Position numbers and translations under genes: made by a program. From assembly GCA_020442725.1 (NCBI GenBank), contig JAGRJO010000004.1, forward strand, positions 1 to 34,640: a DNA stretch of 34,640 nucleotides, in the 5' to 3' direction. This document shows, in pieces, positions 1-7,405 of this stretch. The notes below the pieces were generated by a model. That model did no database searches. It saw only the letters and a list, made by a program, of their open reading frames with translations, and had not been told where the DNA came from. The DNA comes from Lysobacterales bacterium. GTDB taxonomy: Bacteria; Pseudomonadota; Gammaproteobacteria; Xanthomonadales; Marinicellaceae. Each line of letters opens with the position of its first letter. The first letter of the stretch is position 1.

Positions 1-36
1 TTTTTTGCACAAAAACCCGAAAGAAAAATCTGTTGC

Positions 37-112
37 GTCCCCTTCGTCTAGTGGCCTAGGACTCCGCCCTTTCACGGCGGCAACAGGGGTTCGAACCCCC
101 TAGGGGACGCCA
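37..112 (+). tRNA. tRNA-Glu (anticodon TTC)
   Basis: This is a complete 76-nt cloverleaf. The acceptor stem 37-43 pairs with 102-108, followed by discriminator G at 109 and an encoded CCA at 110-112. The anticodon stem CCGCC (64-68) pairs with GGCGG (76-80), and the 7-nt loop has anticodon TTC at 71-73. The T arm has the usual GGTTCGAAC core. It inserts glutamate at GAA/GAG codons. The 5' side holds only 36 bases of the window, so its promoter is not visible. No second copy of the tRNA 3' end was seen further on, so there is no proof that the neighbouring accessory DNA integrated here. Confidence 0.97.
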
Positions 113-328
113 ATTCATCGGTTCGAAAACTTCCTTTAATTTCAATCAGATATATCGTATATCAACTTCGTTACGTAACATTTCAACCTCTTGAAACACT
201 GTTTATCCCTGATAAATCAGCATTACATATAATCTATTGTTCTTAAATTTATATTCGTTTTAAATTATCTATTATCGACAAAAAATATTGGACTAATCTT
301 CCTCAAAAAAACAGCTCAATTTCAGCTC

Positions 329-361
329 TGTGACCAAAATGTGACCAAATTGTGCCCAACT
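329..361. repeat. Three tandem 11-bp repeats (TGTGACCAAAA type)
   Basis: Three head-to-tail 11-mers start at 329, 340 and 351: TGTGACCAAAA, TGTGACCAAAT and TGTGCCCAACT. The 11-bp period is about one helical turn, so identical groups would face the same side of the DNA. This is typical of arrays of protein binding sites. Related words (TGAACCAAAATG at 7284 and TGACCCAAAATG at 7317) recur just before the giant gene. What binds here is unknown; a transposase or a repressor are both possible. Confidence 0.55.
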
Positions 362-393
362 TGAAAATATTGAAAAATTTAAGATTTCCACAT

Positions 394-676
394 TGACCTC
401 AACACCGGAAAATTTCATGACCTCAACACCAATCAAAATTTTATGAGCTGGACACCACAAACTTGGACAAAATTTTTACTAAAGTTAATAATGACCTCAG
501 TACCAAATTTATTAATCTTGGTCACAACAGTCACAATAGGATTTAAGTTGAAGTGTTTAACAAATAAATAAAAATTTAACTTCGATACTTGAATAGTGAA
601 TTTAATCCAAACACTCCTGTGACTATTTTTGGTCACAAAAATAAGATACTGGAAAATGTAATCTGACCTCAACACT
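394..676. repeat. Cluster of degenerate TGACCTCAACACC direct repeats
   Basis: A 13-bp word recurs in the same orientation: TGACCTCAACACC at 394-406 and again at 418-430, TGAGCTGGACACC at 444-456, TGACCTCAGTACC at 492-504 and TGACCTCAACACT at 664-676. The first three copies are spaced 24-26 bp and separated by A/T-rich AAAATTT-like blocks. Multiple short terminal repeats of this kind are known at the ends of IS21-family and Tn7-like elements, so this may be a transposon-end relic. No transposase gene is present in the window. The variation in spacing and sequence argues against a CRISPR array. Confidence 0.5.
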
Positions 677-1179
677 TTAAGAATTTTGTGAAAATAGTAT
701 AAAGGTCATAGAATCTCTCCTAATGACATTAAAATCTTCATAATTTGTTATTAATAAAGTATAATTTCAATTAGATAACAAGGTTGAAATCTGTACCTTA
801 CTTGGTGTTATTTTTCAGACTTTGAAAAATTTTCAAATCACATGACAAGTTTTTTCTGATCGAACTGAATACGGATAATTGTAAAAAATATATGTATCCC
901 TTTTACAATTTATTGATTAGTTTTACTCAAAAAGATTTCACTACTAATTGAATACCGAATCTGGGTACTACTGTTGGTGCAACAATCAACCAGAAAGTTT
1001 TATTTAGCAGAGTATCATTTCCTATTAAAGTTTCAACTTCTGCAAATACTCAATATTTATCATGAGACCTAATTTATATTCGTCCTGACGATATCAATAA
1101 ACTCTTTGTCTCTGGTTTAATTACGTTAACTATCGTCTCCACATATGAATATGTCACTCTATTATTCACTGCCCGGGAA

Positions 1180-2448
1180 TTATGCAAAGGTATTAATAAT
1201 TTGTTCTGTTATATACTTACTATAGTTCCCATTATCGACATAATTATTGAATATATCTTTTGCTAGAACGACTAACTGAATATTATTGTCATTGACTTTT
1301 ACCTCTGATGAATTATCAATTAATTTATCTAGGTCAACTAAATAATTATTGTCAGGTTTAATAGCATCACCATGTGCTCCCAAAGCTATTAATACAGGTA
1401 TGTTTCTTTCATTGGAAAACTTTTTGTATCTTTGTGATTGACTTTTATAACACCAGGAATAGTCTTTTTTGTTATCTTCAGTCTTAAAGAAATAATCGCC
1501 TCTATACTTGCATTCGATTGCTAACTTTAAACCTGATTTGTGTTGAACAACCAAGTCAGGGTTTTGGCTTGATTCTGAATTCAGTTTATAATAACTGCCC
1601 TTGTCTGGACTCCATTCCAATATTTTAAAGCTTCTTTTTTCTACAAGACTAAGCGCAACACAATATTCATATTTTCTGCCTTTTAGAACACTCTCATAGT
1701 TTGTATCTGTAAAATCAATGTCGAAGTATTTAGCTTCAGATTGAATAATGGCATATTCCTCTTCCAGTTTTTCATAAGACGCTTTCATCTCATCAATGGT
1801 TATCTCATATTCTCTAATTTTTGATTCTTGCTCAACTAACTCCTTTAATTTAGTTGCAAATTCTAATCTCTTGGTTTTTATGATTTCGTCCAGCTTTGTG
1901 TTCTTATGTCTTAAAATCAAAAGCTCATTATTGACGCTTTTAAATTTGTTTTTCCATGATTTCGCCTCTGCCTTCAACTTGGAGATTCGTGAATATAAAC
2001 TATTGTTTTCAAATAGAGAATCTTTGAGTTTTCTCTTGTATAGGAAAGGCTGATGAACCCAATAAACAGTTGATAAAAAAGACAAAACCAGACTGATCCA
2101 AAATACATAGAGCAGATATCTGTGTGAAACAAACAAACCATCAAATATATTAAATCCGATATCGACATTTTCTTTTACCCACATCAAATCGTTGTTACTG
2201 ATCACCAGATTTTTATCCTGATATTTTTCAATATAAATTGAGGGCAAAAAGCGTCCCAGCTTTAATGATGCCAGAACCTTCTCTGATTGTGAGTCAGGAT
2301 CATATAATGAGATGCTTTCATCGGTTTGGTTTGAAACATACCTAATTTTATTAATTGGTAAATTTGTGTCGAAGTAACCTAGCAGGGTTCCGGAAAATAA
2401 TAATACATAAGTTGAAACTATAAATACGGCCAAAAGTATAAATTTCAT
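1180..2448 (-). CDS. Membrane-anchored coiled-coil protein with PD-(D/E)XK nuclease domain
   Basis: The 422-aa product has a hydrophobic N-terminal segment (about 4-24) and a second membrane helix (about 110-130), with a roughly 85-residue stretch between them that is probably periplasmic. A charged coiled coil follows (about 140-240), then a C-terminal nuclease fold (about 255-400). The catalytic pattern is visible: GRKYEY with E261, NPDL with D298, AIECKYR with E312 and K314, then YKSQSQRY and the strand IPVLIALG. This matches Mrr-like/Holliday-resolvase-like restriction endonuclease domains, so DNA cleavage near the inner membrane is the likely activity. ATG at 2446-2448 is preceded by AGGA eight bases upstream, which supports the start. 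It ends the leftward block, 66 bp after the HsdM remnant. A role in defence is inferred from the domain and the neighbours. Confidence 0.85.
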   Translation of the reverse strand: MKFILLAVFIVSTYVLLFSGTLLGYFDTNLPINKIRYVSNQTDESISLYDPDSQSEKVLASLKLGRFLPSIYIEKYQDKNLVISNNDLMWVKENVDIGFNIFDGLFVSHRYLLYVFWISLVLSFLSTVYWVHQPFLYKRKLKDSLFENNSLYSRISKLKAEAKSWKNKFKSVNNELLILRHKNTKLDEIIKTKRLEFATKLKELVEQESKIREYEITIDEMKASYEKLEEEYAIIQSEAKYFDIDFTDTNYESVLKGRKYEYCVALSLVEKRSFKILEWSPDKGSYYKLNSESSQNPDLVVQHKSGLKLAIECKYRGDYFFKTEDNKKDYSWCYKSQSQRYKKFSNERNIPVLIALGAHGDAIKPDNNYLVDLDKLIDNSSEVKVNDNNIQLVVLAKDIFNNYVDNGNYSKYITEQIINTFA

Positions 2449-2514
2449 GAAAAGTTTCCTTTATTTTTATAATGGGTTTCTAAATACTCACTTCGCTAAT
2501 ATTCTTCGATACTC

Positions 2515-2757
2515 CTAAACTCTTCCAGGGCATGGCGGTAATGAACCTCCAGTGGCATCTCTATCTAGCATCACAAAATGAGCACAATTGTACTTTTTAG
2601 GAACTACCAATGATTGACCTGCAAACGAGTGTTCATCTGCCATATTGAGAAAGATTAAATTGGTGATCTGTTCAACATAATCCCCATAACCCTCACCATC
2701 GTCACGGAGGACGGGGGTGTAATTCCAGACTTTGTTGACTAATTCGGATGTTGTCAT
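2515..2757 (-). pseudogene. hsdM: HsdM remnant: N-terminus of a type I DNA methyltransferase
   Basis: The 80-codon open frame starts at ATG (2755-2757). Residues 1 to about 42 (MTTSELVNKVWNY, then LRDDGEGYGDYVEQIT and FLNMADE) match the conserved N-terminal helical domain of HsdM, the modification subunit of type I restriction systems. A weaker match continues to VPKKYN (about 52-57). The remaining roughly 23 residues are unfamiliar, and a TAG stop follows at 2515-2517. HsdM is normally about 480-570 residues, and the whole AdoMet-binding and NPPF-motif methylase core is missing. This is therefore a non-functional stub created by deletion. It lies 51 bp after the 308-aa gene and marks this block as a former type I locus. 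Confidence 0.8.
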
Positions 2758-2808
2758 TTATTTTCTCTTTGTTGGAAGTTTTAAAATTGAGCTTTTTTGA
2801 GGGTAATT

Positions 2809-3735
2809 TTAAATTTGAACCTTTTCCGATACATCATTAAAGCTAAGTTCACCAATTTCCATTTTCTTTCTAATTTTTAATATCTTTTTCGAGGTTGGTA
2901 GCCCTTTTATTTTCAACTTACATTTAATTGATAATCTCTTAAAGAGACAATTTATCTGATCAATCACATGCTCACGTAAAAGAGATTGTGCGTATTTAAA
3001 ATTTAGCATTCGATAAAAAGTGTAAAATTCAGTACACCTATCTTGAGTCCAGTTTCTACCATTCCAGCCCCAATTTTTAGTCGCTGAGTCGATATATATT
3101 TTATTGTTTCTTCTGTATTTCATAAAATCAAAGTCTTTTTCTATTAATCCGCTATTTAAGTTTTCCCTATAAAAATCTGGACCCAAATTATCATATCTAC
3201 TCATTTGCTTTAATAGTTTTTGATACTTTTTCACTCCTCCAAGGCTTTTGGGGATTACTATTTCCCAAACTATACTTTGATTGGCGAATGAAAACTTTCT
3301 ATTCCAGATAGTTCTATCTGCTTTTGGAATTATTTGTAAGTAATAACCAAATAACTTATAAAGGTTTTTCGATGTGAAGCTTTTAATGTAAACCTGTTTT
3401 TTATCTTTAATAATTTCATAGTATGCTTGGCCATCCCAAACCAAGTTCCTAACAATATTATTTACTGCATCACAGACTATCTCTCTGTTGTCATATGCTT
3501 TAATTTTTCCAAGTTCTCGAATGATTTCTGTTGCTTTGTCGCATTCAGTTTTTTTTCCTTTAAACTCTACTAAGAAATTTTTCTGCCTACTTCTTCCTCC
3601 GATTGGCATAATATCCAGTTGAATATCTTCAATGAACATATGAACATTCGTAGCGATATTATCTGCTCGTGAAAGACTTGGAAAGTGCGTTGCCATAGTA
3701 GGTATAGTATTAGACCTTGACTGGTTTTTTTTCAC
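2809..3735 (-). CDS. Unknown 308-aa protein coupled to the membrane protein gene
   Basis: I do not recognise this protein. It is 308 residues, basic towards the C-terminus, with no signal peptide or membrane helix, so probably cytoplasmic. The stretch around residues 85-140 (VNNIVRNLVWDGQAYYEI, then KSFTSKNLYKLFGYYLQIIP) faintly recalls phage portal proteins, but this is far too weak to assign a function. A WGWNGRNWTQDR tract near residue 220 is unusually rich in tryptophan. The start is GTG at 3733-3735, overlapping the TGA of the 835-aa gene by four bases. A good Shine-Dalgarno (GAAGG) lies inside that gene's end, so the two are probably translationally coupled and made in a fixed ratio. 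The frame is intact although flanking restriction genes are wrecked, suggesting the pair is still under selection. Confidence 0.75.
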   Translation of the reverse strand: MKKNQSRSNTIPTMATHFPSLSRADNIATNVHMFIEDIQLDIMPIGGRSRQKNFLVEFKGKKTECDKATEIIRELGKIKAYDNREIVCDAVNNIVRNLVWDGQAYYEIIKDKKQVYIKSFTSKNLYKLFGYYLQIIPKADRTIWNRKFSFANQSIVWEIVIPKSLGGVKKYQKLLKQMSRYDNLGPDFYRENLNSGLIEKDFDFMKYRRNNKIYIDSATKNWGWNGRNWTQDRCTEFYTFYRMLNFKYAQSLLREHVIDQINCLFKRLSIKCKLKIKGLPTSKKILKIRKKMEIGELSFNDVSEKVQI

Positions 3736-6239
3736 TCTTTACCTTCCTCTTCTCTGTCTAAAGATTGTTGTAAATTACGACGTTTTCGACCAAAATCTAA
3801 CTCCTCACCTACTTCTTTGATCCTCAGATAATATGTAATAAAAATATCTATTCCGTCAAATAAACTACCATGCTTTTCTCGTGCAAAGATACGAATTAAA
3901 GCGCTTTCGTGATCTATTACTGTGTGTGTAAAACCAAATTGTCCTGAAGAAGCTTCATGTCTTGCTACATCAGATAATTTTCGATTGATGCGTATTTCCC
4001 AATTTGTACGTAGTACACTCCTATGGGCTAATTCAAAAGAATGCTCTGTAATAGCAACTGATGAAGCCAATAAAGGCAATGGGTTTTTTTTACTTCCTTT
4101 TGTTAAATATTCATCCCACACCCCCACTACTACCGACCATAATTGTTCATCATCGTAATAATCGGCCATTAATTTGGCATACCCAGATAACTCCATCAAA
4201 TCAAGTAGTGGTGCAGCTGCTATTTTAAAATTTCTCTGAGTATGTAGATCCATTGAAATGGTCTGTGGGCGTAACTTATCAAAAGACATAAGGCATCCAT
4301 ACAAATATGTTGGAAATACACTTCTCAATAAATTTTGATTATTATTTATTATTGCTTCAAATATGGCTTCACCAGATGTATGCAAAAATTGACCAGCATA
4401 ATCAGGGAAACCTTCTGGCCTTTTAAGAAAAGATAACATCAAACTTTGTTTTGACATCAACTCCATAAGCTCATTTTCACGTAACTTACTCTCTTGCTCT
4501 AATTTCTCTGAGTCAAAAGTAGACCAAGGAAGTCCTTTCACATTCCTACCCTGACTACATTTCGACCAAACATTTGAGAAAATTTTTAGCTGATTGTTAA
4601 CTTTATGCCAAAACTCCCACTCTCTACTAATGACAGAACCAGCTAACCAAGGATGCTTTGTTTTTGTTGTTTTTTCAATCCAAGATTTATATAGTTCCAT
4701 GCCTTTGTAAATAAGTGCTTCAACGTTTTGAACTAAAGTGTCAGTTTCAATTTGTAATATAAGCTCTTTTTGGTACCAAATTGGTGTTATTTTCCTACCC
4801 TCTGTCAATACTTCAAATTCTATTCTGGGCTTAAACCATTCTAAACGTGGCAAACAATATAATGGAAATCCATGTTTATATATATTTGAATCTTTATTCC
4901 AACGTACCCTGTTCAACTTATTTTCTATACTTTGGGGGTCTACTGTATTGACCTGTTCCCCACATGCTATTGCAATATTTATTGGTATAGATGCGAAACG
5001 CTCAATTACGGCGAGCTTTTCAAGAACCTCATTGGTTAATAGTGGCTTTTCTGATTCCTGTGATAGGATATTTAGAATTGAATGGCCCAAATTCTCCATG
5101 ATTTTCATTACTCTTGGAACCTGACCATTACTTGCCACTAATTTTAAATAAACTTCAATATAGTTTATCAATTCTAATACTTCGTTATATCTCTCCTCTG
5201 TTAAGTTAATTTCCAAACAATTATCAATAATGACTATAACTCTTTCCTCAATCCATTCTTTATCATTCTCAATTTCTGGCCCTAAAAATGTACCAGTTTC
5301 ATGAGCTATTGAAACACTTGAGTCATCTGATTGATACCAATTTTTGTGAACATATTTTTGCTCATACCATTGGCTATTTGATGGAATTTGGTTTTTCATA
5401 TCTTCGTAATACAATAAAAACTTAATTAGCTCTTTGCACATAGAAATATATGGAGTACCACGTAAATGGACTTCATTTCGTGTTATTTCTGCCAAAGTTT
5501 TCAGAGTATCTAAACTAGAAGAAGCGAGCTTGTTAGTATGTTTTTGAAAAGCCGAATCGTTCCAACGATATTCACCAGCAACAACCATGTTTAGAAATTG
5601 CTTTAGTTTGTTGAATAAATTGTAGCTAAGCGCTGTAGGATCAAACAAATAAAAGACACGCTGACCTAATTTTACAAAAGCTATAATGCCTACTCCTGCT
5701 CCCACAAGCATTACAGGAATTGCAATTTGTATTCGTTCAAAACCCAAAACACGAAAAGCTACTAGTGATATACCGAAGAAGGTAATAAAAGACAATAAGT
5801 GCATATAGACATTTCCAACTCGTTCTTGCGCGAGAAGGTCACGAATATTGTTAGGAACTTTTGCATATATGGAACCAGCAATTGTACTGATCGCTGCATA
5901 ATATAAACCGATAAATGCGCCACCAATTCCACTGATGGTTAATAAGAAAGAAACATAGTCCCCATCATCAGGAATTTTGAAAATTGTGAACTCGTAAAAT
6001 TCAATTACTTGAGGGTTAATCAATTGGAGTAAAATTGATAGGATTAATGCCAGTACAAGTTGCATTTGAGTAATTTGGAATAAATGCCGTAACCCAAATA
6101 GGCTATATCTTTTCTCTCTCGCAATATGTCTAGAGTTAAAACTTTTAGTACCAATCCAGAAATAAGCTTTCGACAGAAACGAACGTAGTTTCCAAAAAAA
6201 TTTATGCTGAGAAAAAAACATGAACCAAGAGTTTTTCAT
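3732..6239 (-). CDS. Large four-helix membrane protein of unknown function (835 aa)
   Basis: I do not recognise a named family. The N-terminal 200 residues hold about four membrane helices (roughly 58-76, 96-122, 146-166 and 170-190). They include a glycine-rich second helix (FLLTISGIGGAFIGLYYAA) that resembles pore-lining or oligomerising segments. The remaining 640 residues look soluble and mostly helical, presumably cytoplasmic, without a visible NTPase, nuclease or protease motif. The ATG at 6237-6239 overlaps the TGA of the chimeric restriction remnant by four bases. Its own TGA overlaps the GTG of the next gene by four bases. A membrane protein plus a small soluble partner inside a restriction island is a common plan for anti-phage systems that act at the membrane, but that role is inference from layout alone. 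Confidence 0.78.
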   Translation of the reverse strand: MKNSWFMFFSQHKFFWKLRSFLSKAYFWIGTKSFNSRHIAREKRYSLFGLRHLFQITQMQLVLALILSILLQLINPQVIEFYEFTIFKIPDDGDYVSFLLTISGIGGAFIGLYYAAISTIAGSIYAKVPNNIRDLLAQERVGNVYMHLLSFITFFGISLVAFRVLGFERIQIAIPVMLVGAGVGIIAFVKLGQRVFYLFDPTALSYNLFNKLKQFLNMVVAGEYRWNDSAFQKHTNKLASSSLDTLKTLAEITRNEVHLRGTPYISMCKELIKFLLYYEDMKNQIPSNSQWYEQKYVHKNWYQSDDSSVSIAHETGTFLGPEIENDKEWIEERVIVIIDNCLEINLTEERYNEVLELINYIEVYLKLVASNGQVPRVMKIMENLGHSILNILSQESEKPLLTNEVLEKLAVIERFASIPINIAIACGEQVNTVDPQSIENKLNRVRWNKDSNIYKHGFPLYCLPRLEWFKPRIEFEVLTEGRKITPIWYQKELILQIETDTLVQNVEALIYKGMELYKSWIEKTTKTKHPWLAGSVISREWEFWHKVNNQLKIFSNVWSKCSQGRNVKGLPWSTFDSEKLEQESKLRENELMELMSKQSLMLSFLKRPEGFPDYAGQFLHTSGEAIFEAIINNNQNLLRSVFPTYLYGCLMSFDKLRPQTISMDLHTQRNFKIAAAPLLDLMELSGYAKLMADYYDDEQLWSVVVGVWDEYLTKGSKKNPLPLLASSVAITEHSFELAHRSVLRTNWEIRINRKLSDVARHEASSGQFGFTHTVIDHESALIRIFAREKHGSLFDGIDIFITYYLRIKEVGEELDFGRKRRNLQQSLDREEEGKE

Positions 6240-6532
6240 GGGTTCAGCTCTAATAAGTTTCCACTAAAAGCCGATGCTAAAATCGACTGTTTGTTTTTTT
6301 CAGCTTTACCAAACTGTTTTTCAACTTCCGTTTCAAGCTTTGAAATCAAGTTAAGTTTTTCTTCAACTATTTCAATTATCGTATCCCGAACAACCACTCC
6401 ATGAACGCCTTGATCTCCGGAATAAAGATTCATTGCTTTTTTATCCTGAATGACCCAGCTTGCCGATTCGAGTTTGGCATCGATTTCCAAGCGTGTTTCT
6501 GCTTCTATTTTGTCAGTGGGTGGTGGTGTCAC
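6236..6532 (-). pseudogene. Chimeric type I restriction remnant: HsdR N-terminus fused to HsdS C-terminus
   Basis: The 98-codon open frame starts at GTG (6530-6532). Residues 1 to about 48 (TDKIEAETRLEIDAKLESA, then WVIQDKKAMNLY) match the start of HsdR, the motor-nuclease subunit. Residues about 52-96 (IIEIVEEKLNLISKLE, then KNKQSILASAFSGNL) match the C-terminal conserved helix and SILA-AF-G tail of HsdS, the specificity subunit. The join falls around 6376-6400. An internal deletion removed nearly all of hsdR and hsdS and joined the ends in frame. Neither half keeps catalytic or target-recognition parts, so restriction activity is lost. It may still act as a translated leader, because its TGA overlaps the ATG of the 835-aa gene. 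Confidence 0.8.
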
Positions 6533-6600
6533 GGTTTATCTCAGATTATTCAAAATACCGGAATTAGTTTATGAATCCCTTTTTCTATACAAATTCAAAT

Positions 6601-6629
6601 AATATAACTGATTCGAGAAATATTTACAA
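6601..6629 (-). promoter_or_regulatory. Candidate sigma70 promoter of the leftward block
   Basis: Reading leftwards, a -35-like TTGTAA (6629-6624) and a -10-like TATATT (6606-6601) are separated by 17 bp. Transcription would start near 6594, about 60 nt before the GTG at 6532. The boxes match only moderately and the region is AT-rich, so a chance match is possible. No operator-like palindrome was seen. Confidence 0.4.
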
Positions 6630-6666
6630 ATAGGGTTTTAGTTGTTTATGTTAATTAGGTTTGTAA

Positions 6667-7161
6667 TATAAATCATTAAAACCACTCAATAATATTCGTC
6701 AAAGAGAAACAATAGCAAACATTCCTACGTTCTGTCAGATATTTCCTAAAATTAAATCATCAAATAAAATATTTGAAGCATTTAATTTTTCAGAAGAAAT
6801 GATTTCCATATTTGAGGGATATGTTAAAAGTGCAATTTAGGAACTTGGTTTTATTTTTACAGTTGCCAATTAATATACAGGCTCTCATAATCGAGCAATA
6901 AGCGATGAAATAATGGCGACTCTCAAATCTTGCAAAATATTGATAACGGACTTTATCCATCAGAGAAAAAGTGTATATTTTGAAACTGGTTTTTCAATGG
7001 GAATGAAAACTCCTATTATTTGGACTTGCAAAGAGGATCATTTAGAAAATCTATCATTTAATACTAGACAATTTTCACATATTGTTTGGACACATGGAGA
7101 GGATTTGAAACAACAAATAAAAAATCGATTAAAGTTATTATTTAATTTCTTAGTTAGATAG
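6667..7161 (+). pseudogene. Decayed nucleoside 2-deoxyribosyltransferase/TIR-like protein gene
   Basis: One reading frame (starting at 6667) stays recognisable across two in-frame stops, TAG at 6838-6840 and TAA at 6871-6873, and ends at TAG 7159-7161. Before the stops it reads KIFEAFNFSEEMISIFEGY. After them come HNRAISDEIMATLKSC, ILITDF, SVYFETGFSMGM, PIIWTC and NTRQFSHIVW. This order (strand-FDEEM, DDEI-A-L, VADFT, GVYFEAGFA-GLG, PVIWTC, FDTRQ-NHIVW) is that of a Rossmann-like family usually annotated as nucleoside 2-deoxyribosyltransferase-like and related to TIR/SLOG NAD-sensing domains. Intact relatives often occur in defence islands. No start codon was found at the 5' end, so the N-terminus is also damaged. 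The open part from 6913 is only the C-terminal half, so a working product is unlikely. Confidence 0.75.
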
Positions 7162-7330
7162 TTTCAAGAAATTGATGTCTATTATGGTATAGGTCAGTCA
7201 GGAGGTATTTAGACAGATAAAATTAATTAAACAGAATACAATCGCCTTGAGGCGAAAATTACATTATGATAACTTAAACAAAATGAACCAAAATGTCTCT
7301 TAATTTATGAGGTCGGTGACCCAAAATGAT

Positions 7331-7360
7331 TTGACGACGTACTGTAAGTTACAGTATGAT
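7331..7360 (+). promoter_or_regulatory. Sigma70-type promoter of the giant operon
   Basis: TTGACG (7331-7336) and TATGAT (7355-7360) each differ from the consensus -35 and -10 at one position and are separated by 18 bp. Transcription would start near 7367, giving a 5' leader of about 70 nt before ATG 7438. It is correctly placed and directed for the 6135-aa gene and the RHS gene behind it, and no other promoter as good was seen in 7162-7437. Confidence 0.65.
7340..7356. promoter_or_regulatory. Perfect palindrome between the promoter boxes, likely operator
   Basis: TACTGTAA, a single G and TTACAGTA form an 8+1+8 perfect inverted repeat. It fills the spacer between the -35 and -10 boxes and overlaps the first two bases of the -10. 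A dimeric regulator bound here would block or reshape the promoter. The position is like that of MerR-family sites, but their spacers are usually 19-20 bp, so an ordinary repressor fits as well. No regulator gene is adjacent in the window. Confidence 0.55.
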
Positions 7361-7405
7361 ATAAACTTGATTGATGAACGAACTCAGACCGTTTTAGCAG
7401 GTGGT

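Larger units (their letters stand above)
113..1179. other. AT-rich intergenic stretch without a convincing gene
   Basis: This stretch of about 1.07 kb lies between the tRNA and the end of the leftward nuclease gene. I see no open frame with coding character. The one small leftward open frame (433-675) is built largely over the repeat cluster. The left half (about 329-676) holds short tandem and direct repeats listed separately. The right half (about 700-1179) is AT-rich, with scattered short coding-like scraps in several frames, which suggests decayed genes but cannot be identified. Confidence 0.6.

Noticed and set aside
89-127. Possible attachment site at the 3' end of tRNA-Glu
   Set aside because: Only a trivial 8-base echo (GGTTCGAA at 120-127) was found. 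No second copy of the tRNA 3' end appears at the far side of the block, and there is no integrase gene.
394-456. CRISPR-like repeat array
   Set aside because: Repeats are 13 bp, vary in sequence and are only 24-26 bp apart, with AT-only spacers and no cas genes.
433-675. Leftward 80-codon open frame in the repeat cluster
   Set aside because: It begins and ends in the direct repeats, has no ribosome-binding site that I can see, and its composition is simply that of AT-rich DNA. No family resemblance.
950-1060. Coding-like scraps such as ATTVGATINQKVLF (rightward) before the nuclease gene end
   Set aside because: Frames are short, interrupted, and appear on both strands; no recognisable family, so no pseudogene is claimed.
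3922-5124. Rightward open frames within the 835-aa gene
   Set aside because: Antisense to a long intact frame with membrane helices and coupled neighbours; no coding signature of their own.
2809-6239. Kiwa (KwaA/KwaB) system
   Set aside because: A four-helix membrane protein plus a protein of about 300 aa is superficially similar, but KwaA is about 200 aa, not 835, and I see no KwaB similarity in the 308-aa protein.
7242-7255. Terminator hairpin TCGCC-TTGA-GGCGA
   Set aside because: The stem is only five pairs and neither side is followed by a T-run in the direction of transcription.
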